Positions 1-6,498 of a stretch of 6,967 bases of DNA are shown here, piece after piece. Below the pieces are notes generated by a model, which had not been told where the DNA came from, did no database searches, and saw only the letters and a list, made by a program, of their open reading frames with translations. The stretch's first letter is position 1, and every line of letters begins with the position of its first letter. The DNA comes from Spirochaetaceae bacterium. Its GTDB lineage: Bacteria; Spirochaetota; Spirochaetia; DSM-27196; PWMO01. The position numbers and the translations under genes were made by a program. Location: the NCBI GenBank assembly GCA_003558175.1, contig PWMO01000193.1, forward strand, positions 1-6,967, given 5' to 3'.

Positions 1-417
1 GCCATGGCTGCATTGTAGGCCTGTGAGTGGCTCGGGTTCAAGCGCCGCACGAAGTGTACCCAGCTGGCCGACCTGGAACAAGGGTGTTTCCAGGATAGAG
101 CCGAAAGGCGACGTTGCGGTGGACACTGCCTTCGTTTGGGTGGCGAACGGCACAAAAATAGTCTCCAGGCTTGAGGGCTGGTTCATCCGCGGCGAATTTC
201 GTGGTCGGGCCGTACACTCGGGATCCGAGCGACTAACGTGTGGGAGTTCGAGGAAAGAGACGACGCCACGCTCGTCCGCACCGGCGAGTCGTTCGAGGGG
301 TTCATCGTGAAGCTGTTCCAAGGCGCGATGACGCGCATGCTTTCACAGACGCTGGAGCAGAGCGTCACGGCACTCAAGGCGGAGGCTGAAGCACGGCATC
401 GTGCCGCACGAGCATAA
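1..417 (+). pseudogene. SRPBCC/START-like protein, frameshifted and N-terminally incomplete
   Basis: Two adjacent reading frames together spell an SRPBCC-like (polyketide cyclase/dehydrase-type) protein. The frame through about positions 23-177 gives the family-like stretch VPSWPTWNKGVSRIEP, then AFVWVANGTKIVSRLE. The next part, PRRISWSGRTLGIRA followed by VWEFEERDDATLVRTGESFEG, lies in the frame that starts one base earlier and ends at TAA 415-417 after a typical C-terminal helix (LEQSVTALKAEAEA). Joining them needs one extra base near 173-177, where GAGGG would be GAGGGG, so one G appears lost. Members of this superfamily bind small hydrophobic ligands in a helix-grip pocket; no specific ligand can be inferred. 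The usual N-terminal strand and helix before the SWPTWN region are not clear. A third frame at about 27-59 reads VARVQAPHEVY, which resembles that missing start, so a second lesion is possible. The alternative is a sequencing indel in a live gene. The family call is fairly secure; pseudogene status is less so. Confidence 0.7.
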
Positions 418-683
418 CACAAACCCGACGTGAAACCCGAGGTCCGCGTACTGGAGCCGGGTGCATGCTGACCACGGTGAGTTGATAGGCAGATCGCCTG
501 ATCCGGAAAGCCCCTGGCAGGGCTGCGCGATAGCACCATTGATGAAGAATGCTCCGGAGACCCGCAAGAAATGGGAACGCCGGGCACCGGCAGGTTCCCT
601 CGGTCCGTGAAGCAACACGACGGAAATCGAGGGCAGACAACCGGCCTTCGGATACTGTACGGTGATGCGGATCGCTCCGGTTG
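418..683. other. Intergenic region without a recognisable gene
   Basis: About 265 bases separate the SRPBCC remnant from the regulator's promoter. Short open frames occur on both strands, but none has a ribosome binding site or a family-like protein. A 22-codon frame at 542-610 (MKNAPETRKKWERR...) has no Shine-Dalgarno sequence and overlaps a hairpin. The visible structure is a weak 5-bp stem at 509-524 (AGCCC/GGGCT, 6-base loop) and the much stronger hairpin listed separately at 573-599. I see no insertion sequence ends, tRNA or CRISPR-like repeats. Confidence 0.5.
573..599. repeat. 11-bp stem-loop with 2-base bulge
   Basis: GGGAAC (573-578) and GCCGG (579-583) pair with CCGGC (587-591) and GTTCCC (594-599). 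The loop is GCA and there is an unpaired AG at 592-593. All 11 pairs are Watson-Crick and 8 are G-C. No T-run follows on either side, so it is not a classical intrinsic terminator. It could be a factor-dependent or tail-less terminator for the upstream gene, a structured RNA element, or a protein-binding palindrome about 90 bases upstream of the regulator's -10 element. Confidence 0.55.
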
Positions 684-692
684 TGGTATACT
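684..692 (+). promoter_or_regulatory. Extended -10 promoter for the membrane LuxR-type gene
   Basis: TGG followed by TATACT (687-692) matches an extended -10 element (TGn-TATAAT with one mismatch) and stands out in otherwise GC-rich DNA. At 17-bp spacing the -35 position (about 664-669) is poor, which is normal for extended -10 promoters. Transcription would start near 699, leaving a leader of roughly 25 bases before the ATG at 725. Confidence 0.5.
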
Positions 693-714
693 TTTCGCCA
701 ACTGAGCCAACCGT

Positions 715-719
715 AGGGG
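715..719 (+). promoter_or_regulatory. Ribosome binding site deciding the start at 725
   Basis: AGGGG lies 5 bases before ATG 725. The frame is also open back to a GTG at 662, but that codon has no Shine-Dalgarno sequence and the extension would run through the -10 element, so 725 is preferred. Confidence 0.6.
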
Positions 720-724
720 CGCCG

Positions 725-1684
725 ATGCAGCATGTACTGATTGTGTTCTATGTTCTCTTCTTTGCAACGGGTTTCATGGGGATCACCGCGCTGACGCTCC
801 TGAAGGTGCGACTGCAGAGCCGGCTCCTGGGCACGCTAATGGTGTTCCAGTCGCTCTTCCTGGTGGGAATGGGGCTGATCGCGGTGTACTTCTATCTCGC
901 GGGACTGCCCTCAGGAATCTCCGGCGCTACTGCGGTGGCGCTGCGCGTGGTGCTCGCGCTGCTGAACTCGGCGGTGTGGGTGACCGGCGGCGTGCTGGTT
1001 CATAGAATGCGGCTGCCGCGAAAACGCCGGGGGTTCCGGCCGACACTGATGGAGGTTCTTGCGTCGCTGGTCATTCTCTGGACGCTGACCAACGCAGCAC
1101 TGCTCGTGGCGTTTGGCGCCGACACGGCCGGCGGTACGGCGCAGGTGGCGGATGACCGATTTGGCCCCGCGCAGGCGTGGGCGCTCTTCGGGCACATCCT
1201 CGTGGCGCTCGCCCTGGCCAAGTTCGGGTTTACGGCGAGGGGGCCCATCAACCCCGATGAGCCCGACGCGATCCGGCCGCTGATCCGCGGGTACGGGCTC
1301 TGGGCGCTGGTCTTTGCGCCGGCGGGGCTCGTCGAGTTTGCCGTGGAGAGTGCCAGGCTGCCCTGGCTGCCGACAATCTCGCTGGACCAACTGCTCTATC
1401 TGTCACTCAACCTCGTCTCCATGAGTGCCGCTATCCGGTTGTTCAGACCGAGCGGTTCGGGAGAGCCGATCATGGATTCGGTGCCCGCCGAGCGGCGGCG
1501 GATGCTCAACCTCTCCGCACGCGAGGCCGAGATCGCGGTCCTGATTGCCCGAGGGATGGCCAACAAGCAGATCGCCGCCGAACTCGGTATCTCTCCGGCG
1601 ACCGTACGCACCCACATCTACAACCTGTACCAGAAGGTGGGAGCCGGTAGCCGTGTCGAGCTCCTGAACAGGCTCCGGGGCTGA
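725..1684 (+). CDS. Seven-helix membrane protein with C-terminal LuxR-type HTH, transcriptional regulator
   Basis: This 319-residue protein looks like a one-component, membrane-embedded transcription regulator. Residues 1-245 hold about seven hydrophobic helices (roughly 3-25, 35-58, 69-92, 107-130, 149-168, 188-207, 218-240), with basic loops such as HRMRLPRKRR after helix 3. Residues 260-319 are a LuxR/GerE-type helix-turn-helix: LSAREAEIAVLIARG, then NKQIAAELGISPATVRTHI (recognition helix) and a closing helix with KVGAGSRVELLNRL. No PAS, GAF or receiver domain is present, so any sensing must occur in or at the membrane. The start at 725 is chosen from the AGGGG at 715-719. The gene ends 166 bases before a four-gene export operon on the same strand, which makes that operon, and its own promoter, the obvious candidate targets; that link is inferred from position. 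The signal is unknown. The HTH assignment is very secure and the helix count approximate. Confidence 0.88.
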   Translation: MQHVLIVFYVLFFATGFMGITALTLLKVRLQSRLLGTLMVFQSLFLVGMGLIAVYFYLAGLPSGISGATAVALRVVLALLNSAVWVTGGVLVHRMRLPRKRRGFRPTLMEVLASLVILWTLTNAALLVAFGADTAGGTAQVADDRFGPAQAWALFGHILVALALAKFGFTARGPINPDEPDAIRPLIRGYGLWALVFAPAGLVEFAVESARLPWLPTISLDQLLYLSLNLVSMSAAIRLFRPSGSGEPIMDSVPAERRRMLNLSAREAEIAVLIARGMANKQIAAELGISPATVRTHIYNLYQKVGAGSRVELLNRLRG

Positions 1685-1712
1685 TCCCGGGCAAGCGGCA
1701 CCGTCACCTCAA

Positions 1713-1768
1713 CCGTTTTCAGCTCACTTTTCATCACGCTACGACGAAGATCGTAGGCCGTTTTCGGC
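1713..1768 (+). repeat. Direct repeat CCGTTTTCNGC, two copies
   Basis: CCGTTTTCAGC (1713-1723) and CCGTTTTCGGC (1758-1768) match at 10 of 11 positions, 45 bases apart start to start. They flank the inverted repeat at 1739-1756. Regulatory binding sites are possible. With only two short copies, chance cannot be excluded. Confidence 0.4.
1739..1756. promoter_or_regulatory. Perfect 6-bp inverted repeat, candidate operator
   Basis: CTACGA (1739-1744) and TCGTAG (1751-1756) are exact inverted copies separated by six bases. An 18-base dyad of this size suits a dimeric helix-turn-helix regulator such as the LuxR-type protein encoded just upstream. It lies 94 bases before ATG 1851, a plausible activator position. 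The same sequence could form a small RNA hairpin at the end of the regulator transcript, though no T-tract follows. Confidence 0.4.
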
Positions 1769-1840
1769 AAAACACGACGTTTGTTCGATTTCGCTTCCAC
1801 CGCGTTGGATCTACGCTTAGTCCATCACGTCACGATCTGT

Positions 1841-1845
1841 GGAGG
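1841..1845 (+). promoter_or_regulatory. Ribosome binding site deciding the start at 1851
   Basis: GGAGG lies 5 bases before ATG 1851. An in-frame GTG at 1839 overlaps this Shine-Dalgarno sequence and would add only four residues (MEEP) before the signal peptide, so it is rejected as the start. Confidence 0.75.
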
Positions 1846-1850
1846 AACCG

Positions 1851-2807
1851 ATGATTCGTTCAACGCCGTATATTCCGATCGCGCTGCTTGCGGCGCCGAT
1901 CCTGTTCTGGACCGCGCCGGCACTGCCGGCCGACTCCGGACTTCAGGTCATTCCCCTCGCCCGGTACCAGCTGCTCTGGCTTGAGTCGCAGACGGTGCAC
2001 TCACCCGGCGCCGGGGTGATTGTTGCCGGCGAGAGTCTGGTACTGGCCGGCATGTACAGCCGGCATATGTTCGAGCGGGACCTTGAGTTTGACTACCCCG
2101 ACACGTACCACTCAATCCAACTGATGGCCGAAGGGCGAAGCGACCGCCATCGGTACCTCGGGTTCTTCAAGAGCGAGTCGGATCGCCCGGTGGTTGGCGG
2201 TATACGCACCTTCCAGGCGGCGGCGGTCTACGGGTACGAGGTGGTGCAACGGCCGCGATTCTCGCTGGTACTCGGAGGCGGGCTCGCTTTCACCGATCTT
2301 GGCGTCGAGACACCGGGCGGGGATCCCTGGCCGCTATTTCCGGTTCCGCTCGTACGCGCGGGCTGGGAATCCCGGCTGTTGAACGCGAACCTGGACTTTG
2401 TCACCGGGCCCAACCTTAACCTGACGCTCGCGCCACAGAGCCGCCTGCGGGCGACCATGGAGTCGCGAATCGATCAGCTGCGCGACGAACGTGACCTGTT
2501 GTTCGAGACGGCGCTGGTCTACCGATTCTTCACGCCGGACCACCATCTGGGCGACCTTGCAGGCGTGGCGGTTGGTATCAGAAGTGACGCATTCGAGTTT
2601 GCACGCGAGGCCGAGGACGAGGCGCTGGAGCTGCACTACTACGCACTGTTCGGCACGCTGGACCTGACGCTGCTGACGCTCTCCGGGGGCTACGTCTTCG
2701 ATTCGCGGATTCGGTACCGCGAGAGCGCTTCAACGTCCGCGGGCGACGGATGGTTCGTTGCCGCGCGTGCACTCTACCCCCTGGGAGGAATACGCAATGG
2801 CCGCTGA
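1851..2807 (+). CDS. Exported envelope protein of unknown function, possible outer-membrane beta-barrel
   Basis: I do not recognise this 318-residue protein. It opens with a Sec-type signal peptide: Arg3, a hydrophobic core at about 7-25, and an APA/LPA cleavage region around residues 22-27, with no lipobox cysteine. The mature part has no further hydrophobic helix. It shows several stretches of alternating polar and non-polar residues typical of beta-strands, for example FSLVLGGGLAFTDLGV, LLFETALVYRFF, LAGVAVGIRSDAFEF, LHYYALFGTLDLTL and GWFVAARALYPL, with acidic loops rich in D, E and R between them. This suggests a periplasmic or outer-membrane beta-barrel protein. It does not end in the classical terminal aromatic; the last residues (GGIRNGR) are encoded by the ribosome binding site and start of the next gene, which it overlaps by 11 bases. 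Being first in an export operon, it may provide an outer-membrane path or surface component, but that is inference. Confidence 0.7.
   Translation: MIRSTPYIPIALLAAPILFWTAPALPADSGLQVIPLARYQLLWLESQTVHSPGAGVIVAGESLVLAGMYSRHMFERDLEFDYPDTYHSIQLMAEGRSDRHRYLGFFKSESDRPVVGGIRTFQAAAVYGYEVVQRPRFSLVLGGGLAFTDLGVETPGGDPWPLFPVPLVRAGWESRLLNANLDFVTGPNLNLTLAPQSRLRATMESRIDQLRDERDLLFETALVYRFFTPDHHLGDLAGVAVGIRSDAFEFAREAEDEALELHYYALFGTLDLTLLTLSGGYVFDSRIRYRESASTSAGDGWFVAARALYPLGGIRNGR
2783..2788 (+). promoter_or_regulatory. Ribosome binding site deciding the start at 2797
   Basis: GGGAGG lies 8 bases before ATG 2797 and sits inside the 3' end of the upstream gene. An in-frame TTG at 2758 would start earlier but has no comparable site and would add residues (MPRVHSTPWEEYA) unlike an MFS N-terminus. 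Confidence 0.75.
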
Positions 2808-4125
2808 CCGCCTCGACCCACGTGGGCGGAGCCCGCTGCAAACCTTCCTCATCGTCTGGGCGGGACAGCTGACATCAAGCCTGGGGAACGGGATGACCGC
2901 CTTCGCCCTCGCGGTTCACATCTACCGGCAGACGCAAGCCGTGGCGGCGGTCGCGACGGTGATGCTCTGTCTCTTTCTGCCTGCGATCCTTCTCCGACCG
3001 CTCGGCGGTCTTCTTGCGGACCGCTTCGACCGGAGGATGCTGATCGTGCTGGGCGATCTCGGCTCTGCCTGTGGGGTGTTCTTCATTCTGTTTTCGGTGC
3101 TCGCGGGTACCCTGGCTCCGTGGAGAATCTACGGGGGCGTAGCGGTCAGCTCCGTCTTCGTTGCACTGCAGAACCCTGCGTACAAGTCATCGGTCACCGA
3201 CTTGCTCCCGGAAGAGCACTATTCCCGCGCAAGCGCACTGGTGCAGCTTGCTTCGTCGGCGCAGCACCTGGTCTCGCCTATGCTGGCCGGACTCCTGCTC
3301 ACCGCGGGGGGGCTGGTCCCCATTCTGCTCATCGATCTGTCGACCTTCGCGATCGCCGTGGTGGCCGCCCTGTCTATCGGGCGGCCCCTGGATCCCTCCC
3401 GCGGGGTCGTCGGCAGCACGAACAGCGACGGAGCGCTCGCACAGCTGAAGCAGGGCTGGCGGGCCATACACACCGATCGGCGTGTGATGGCGGTGGTGGC
3501 GCTGATGAGTCTGACGACCCTCTTCCTGGGGGTGCTGCAGACGCTCTGTGCACCCATGCTGCTCGCCATCATCGATGAGCGCACGCTGGGCTTCGTGCAG
3601 TCGTTCAGTGCATCGGGAATGCTCGTCAGCAGTGCGGTTCTGGGCGCCGTGGGAATCTCCAGGAGTCACAACGCGTTTCTGATACTGGCGCTGATGCTGG
3701 CGGGCCTGTTCCTTTCGGCCATGGGAATGGCGACCAGGATCGATGTTATTGCCGCCTCGTTCTTTCTGTTCTTCTGCACCTTGCCGGTGATCAACGCGTG
3801 CGCCGACGTCTTGATCCGCACCCGCATCCCCAACGAGGTGCAGGGACGCGCATGGGGAATCATCGGGTTTCTGTCGCAACTGGGGTTTGTTGCCGCGTAC
3901 GCGCTCTCCGGGTTTCTGGCCGACCGTCTGTTCACACCGCTGATGGCGGACGGAGGGCGGCTGGCCACGTCGGTTGGTCGGGTCATCGGAAGCGGCAACG
4001 GGCGCGGCATGGCGCTGATGCTGGTGTTGTCGGGAATCGGGCTGGCCGTGGCTGCAGGATTTGCCGCGGGCTCGCTGTCATCCGGCGGACAGGTTCCGCA
4101 CGCGAAGGAGGCGGTACAATCGTGA
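2797..4125 (+). CDS. MFS exporter, 12 helices, DHA3/MFS_3-like
   Basis: This 442-residue inner-membrane protein is a major facilitator transporter, probably a proton-coupled drug or small-molecule exporter of the MFS_3/DHA3 type that includes macrolide-efflux-like proteins. The N-terminal FLIVWAGQLTSSLGNGM fits helix 1 of that type. MFS motif A is clear at residues 69-80, between helices 2 and 3 (LGGLLADRFDRR). The segment NPAYKSSVTDLLPEEHYSRA (about 127-146) follows helix 4. A polar central loop spans about 193-224, and helices 7-12 run from about 227 to 428. A Gly-rich loop containing SVGRVIGSGNGRG precedes the last helix. Length and layout are normal for a complete protein. The gene starts inside the previous gene (11-base overlap) and ends with a GTGA overlap with the ABC permease gene, so translation is probably coupled on both sides. 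Family membership is secure; direction (export) is likely from the family; the substrate is unknown. Confidence 0.88.
   Translation: MAADRLDPRGRSPLQTFLIVWAGQLTSSLGNGMTAFALAVHIYRQTQAVAAVATVMLCLFLPAILLRPLGGLLADRFDRRMLIVLGDLGSACGVFFILFSVLAGTLAPWRIYGGVAVSSVFVALQNPAYKSSVTDLLPEEHYSRASALVQLASSAQHLVSPMLAGLLLTAGGLVPILLIDLSTFAIAVVAALSIGRPLDPSRGVVGSTNSDGALAQLKQGWRAIHTDRRVMAVVALMSLTTLFLGVLQTLCAPMLLAIIDERTLGFVQSFSASGMLVSSAVLGAVGISRSHNAFLILALMLAGLFLSAMGMATRIDVIAASFFLFFCTLPVINACADVLIRTRIPNEVQGRAWGIIGFLSQLGFVAAYALSGFLADRLFTPLMADGGRLATSVGRVIGSGNGRGMALMLVLSGIGLAVAAGFAAGSLSSGGQVPHAKEAVQS
4105..4111 (+). promoter_or_regulatory. Ribosome binding site deciding the GTG start at 4122
   Basis: AAGGAGG lies 10 bases before GTG 4122, within the end of the MFS gene. 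The frame is open far upstream (to about 3798), but that part lies inside the MFS coding region in another frame and is Arg/Gly-rich and unlike a permease N-terminus. Confidence 0.7.
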
Positions 4126-6470
4126 AGGCACTTTTCTTCCGAATTCTGAAACGGGATCTGCTACGCAACCGGATCATCAACCTGGTGATCTGTGCGCTGG
4201 TGACAATGTCGGCCTTTCTGCTGACGGGCGGCGCCGGGCTCATCGTGCAGCTGGCAACCTCACTGGACGCACTGTTCGAGCAGTCAAAGGTTCCTCACCT
4301 GGTGCAGATGCACGCCGGAGAGCTTGACCAGGACGGTGTGGCTGCGTGGGCGGCGGCGAATCCTCTGGTGGATGAGCACCAGATCGTCGAGATGATCACG
4401 GTGGACGGATCCCACCTGACGCTGGGCAACTGGGCATCGACTGAGGACAACGCCGTCATGGATATCAGCTTCGTGGTCCAGAACGAACGGTTCGACTTCC
4501 TGCTCGACGGCGAGAACCGACCGATGTTCCCGGCGCCGGGGGAGATCGGCGTGCCGCTCTACTACCGCGACGCACGCGAACTGCACGTCGGCGACCAGGT
4601 GCGGATCGATACCGCCTCGTTCGTGCGCGACTTCCGGATTGTCGGATTTGTCCGCGACGCGCAGATGAATCCGTCGGTCATTCACTCCAAGCGCTTTCTG
4701 GTGCACCCGTCGGACTACTCGCAGCTGCGCGACAATCTTCCCGACACGGAGTACCTGATCGAGTTCCGCCTTTCCGATCCGACCCGGACGAGCGAGCTGG
4801 CCGCCGCATACACCGAGGCGGAGCTCCCCGATCGCGGTCCGTCGGTCGACCACCGCATCTTTCGCGTCTTCAACGCGCTGACCGACGGTCTGGTGGCCGC
4901 AGTGGTCGTTGTGCTGAGTATCCTGCTGATGCTGATTGCGCTGTTCTGTCTGCGGTTCACTATCGTGTCGAACATTGAGGAGGACTACCGCGAGATTGGC
5001 GTGATGAAGGCGATCGGAATGTGCCGTCGCGACATCCGACGGGTCTGTCTGGTGAAGTACGTGGCCCTGGGCGGAGTGGCGTCGCTCGGCGGATATCTGC
5101 TGTCGCTGGCGGCAATGCCCGCGCTGACCGCGAATGTCACGGCGTTTCTGGGCGCCGCGGAGCCGCCCCTGGTGCTGCAGGCGATGCCGATGGTCGCGGC
5201 CGCTCTGGTATGCGCCATGGTAGTAGTGACGGCGGGGCTGATTCTGCGCCGGATTCACCACGTCAGTGCGGTGGCCGCGTTGCGCAGCGGTGCAGTTGGA
5301 GGCCACCTTCGCCGCGTGGGAGTGCTGCCCCTGCGAGCCGGCAGACGGGCGGGCGTGAACCTGGTTCTTGGGGTACGCGATGTGGCGCAGCGGCCGAAGC
5401 TCTTCGTACTTGTGGTCGCAATCTTCGCCGTATGTTCGGCGATCATCCTCATGCCGTTTCACTTCCATTCGACCATGAACGATCCGTCGCTGATCTCCTA
5501 CATGGGCATCAGCCGCAGCGACATCCGAATCGACCTCCGGCAGACCGACCTCGTTGAGTCGCGGTTCGACGAGATGGTCGCTACCGTCGCCGCAGATCCG
5601 GACATCGCGCGGTTTTCGCCGCTCGTGACAGCCCGGTTCACCCTGGTTGGCAACGGCGGAACGCGGGAAAGCATTGCAATCGAGACCGGCGATTTCTCGC
5701 GCTTTCCCCTGGAGTTTGTCGGTGGATCGGCACCGTATGCGGGGAACCACATCGCGCTTTCGGTCCTGAGCGCCAGAGATCTGAGCCGGACGGTCGGCGA
5801 CTCGCTGGTGTTACTGGTCGACGGAGAAAAGCGGACGATGACGGTCAGCGGCATCTACCAGGACGTCACCAACGGCGGCCGAACCGCAAAGGCCCGGCTG
5901 CCGTACGATGACGCATCGGTTCTCTGGTACTCACTCATCGCGAATGTCCAGCCGGGTATCGACGTTGCCGAAAAGGCCGCAGCGTACTCGCAGCGCTTCC
6001 ATCCCGCACGGGTTACCGACATCGACGGGTACATCGACGAAACCTTGGGCCACACCATCGCACAACTTGGCGGTGTGGTGTGGGCGGCCATTCTGATCGG
6101 GCTCGCTGTTGCGATTCTGATCACTGCGCTTCTTCTGAAGATGGTGCTGATCAAGGACAGCTCGCGCATCGCAATCATGAAAAGCCTTGGGTTCTCGCTG
6201 CGGCAGATACAGCTCCAGTATCAGACCATGGCCCTGGCGCTGCTGGCGATCGGCGTCGTCGCCGGTACGGTGTTTTCCAACACGGTCGGCGAAAAGGCGC
6301 TGGGCGTAGTGTGGGCCTTCATGGGCGCGGCCCAGATCCGGTTTGTGATCCGCCCAGTGTATGCATACCTGATACTCCCCCTCGTGCTCGCAACCGCGGT
6401 CGTCTTGACGACGCTGGCGAGCGTCTCGCGAATCCGAGATACCAGTATCGCTACTACTATCGTTGAATGA
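4122..6470 (+). CDS. FtsX/MacB-type ABC transporter permease with two FtsX modules
   Basis: This 782-residue inner-membrane permease has the duplicated layout of large FtsX-family ABC proteins. Module 1 has a helix at about 18-42, a large extracytoplasmic domain at about 43-250 (MacB periplasmic-domain-like), then three helices near 255-282, 312-335 and 354-378. Module 2 repeats this with a helix at about 426-447, a second extracytoplasmic domain at about 448-645, and helices near 650-674, 703-724 and 746-770. The cytoplasmic coupling segments are clear and homologous to each other: DYREIGVMKAIGMCRRDIRR (from about 288) and DSSRIAIMKSLGFSLRQIQL (from about 679). Such permeases work by mechanotransmission (lipoprotein release, peptide or drug efflux, cell-wall hydrolase control) rather than by a classical pore. 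The GTG start at 4122 overlaps the MFS stop by four bases, and the MKALFFRILKRDLLRNR start is typical of the family. The cognate ATPase follows after 28 bases. Substrate unknown. Confidence 0.9.
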   Translation: MKALFFRILKRDLLRNRIINLVICALVTMSAFLLTGGAGLIVQLATSLDALFEQSKVPHLVQMHAGELDQDGVAAWAAANPLVDEHQIVEMITVDGSHLTLGNWASTEDNAVMDISFVVQNERFDFLLDGENRPMFPAPGEIGVPLYYRDARELHVGDQVRIDTASFVRDFRIVGFVRDAQMNPSVIHSKRFLVHPSDYSQLRDNLPDTEYLIEFRLSDPTRTSELAAAYTEAELPDRGPSVDHRIFRVFNALTDGLVAAVVVVLSILLMLIALFCLRFTIVSNIEEDYREIGVMKAIGMCRRDIRRVCLVKYVALGGVASLGGYLLSLAAMPALTANVTAFLGAAEPPLVLQAMPMVAAALVCAMVVVTAGLILRRIHHVSAVAALRSGAVGGHLRRVGVLPLRAGRRAGVNLVLGVRDVAQRPKLFVLVVAIFAVCSAIILMPFHFHSTMNDPSLISYMGISRSDIRIDLRQTDLVESRFDEMVATVAADPDIARFSPLVTARFTLVGNGGTRESIAIETGDFSRFPLEFVGGSAPYAGNHIALSVLSARDLSRTVGDSLVLLVDGEKRTMTVSGIYQDVTNGGRTAKARLPYDDASVLWYSLIANVQPGIDVAEKAAAYSQRFHPARVTDIDGYIDETLGHTIAQLGGVVWAAILIGLAVAILITALLLKMVLIKDSSRIAIMKSLGFSLRQIQLQYQTMALALLAIGVVAGTVFSNTVGEKALGVVWAFMGAAQIRFVIRPVYAYLILPLVLATAVVLTTLASVSRIRDTSIATTIVE

Positions 6471-6487
6471 AACGAATAGAAAACCAC

Positions 6488-6492
6488 GGAGG
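6488..6492 (+). promoter_or_regulatory. Ribosome binding site of the ABC ATPase gene
   Basis: GGAGG lies 6 bases before ATG 6499, in the 28-base gap after the permease stop. That gap shows no terminator-like structure, which supports cotranscription. Confidence 0.7.
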
Positions 6493-6498
6493 AACTGA

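Larger units (their letters stand above)
1685..1850. promoter_or_regulatory. Spacer with probable operator and promoter of the export operon
   Basis: This 166-base spacer lies between the regulator gene and the first operon gene. It is less GC-rich in its middle than the flanking genes. It contains an inverted repeat at 1739-1756, a direct repeat CCGTTTTC at 1713 and 1758, and a short GCCG-TTTT-CGGC hairpin at 1757-1768. No convincing sigma-70 promoter is visible: TTGTTC (1781-1786) and TACGCT (1812-1817) are only partial matches and are not well spaced. A promoter needing an activator would fit a LuxR-type regulator. There is no hairpin with a T-tract that would clearly terminate the regulator gene, so read-through into the operon is possible. 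Confidence 0.4.

Noticed and set aside
445..480. GGAGCCGGGTGCATGC, slightly like the start of a group II intron domain V
   Set aside because: No matching 3' half of a domain V hairpin, and no reverse transcriptase gene in the window.
509..524. Small stem AGCCC-N6-GGGCT as a terminator
   Set aside because: Only five pairs and no T-tract; such stems are expected by chance in GC-rich DNA.
542..610. 22-codon frame MKNAPETRKKWERR...
   Set aside because: No ribosome binding site, no known match, and it spans the 573-599 hairpin. Kept only as a note.
183..767. Open frames on the - strand across the intergenic region
   Set aside because: No Shine-Dalgarno sequence and no recognisable domain; they oppose the SRPBCC remnant, whose sense-strand similarity is clear.
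1757..1773. GCCG-TTTT-CGGC with following AAAAC as terminator of the regulator gene
   Set aside because: Only a four-pair stem, and an A-run rather than a T-run follows on this strand; not convincing as a terminator in either direction.
1823..1829. CATCACG repeated at 1732 and 1823
   Set aside because: Seven bases, two copies 91 bases apart; too short to distinguish from chance.
3187..3879. Open frame on the - strand opposite the MFS gene
   Set aside because: Low-complexity Gln/His/Arg-rich translation, no ribosome binding site, fully inside the MFS gene.
3798..4121. N-terminal extension of the ABC permease
   Set aside because: In-frame but inside the MFS gene, composed mostly of Arg, Gly and Ala, with no resemblance to FtsX proteins; GTG 4122 has a good ribosome binding site and a typical N-terminus.
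4284..5750. Long open frame on the - strand (488 codons) opposite the FtsX permease gene
   Set aside because: It is rich in His, Arg, Gln and Asp with no family-like motif, and runs exactly opposite a well-conserved permease. Stop codons are rare in this frame because of the GC-rich codon use of the real gene.
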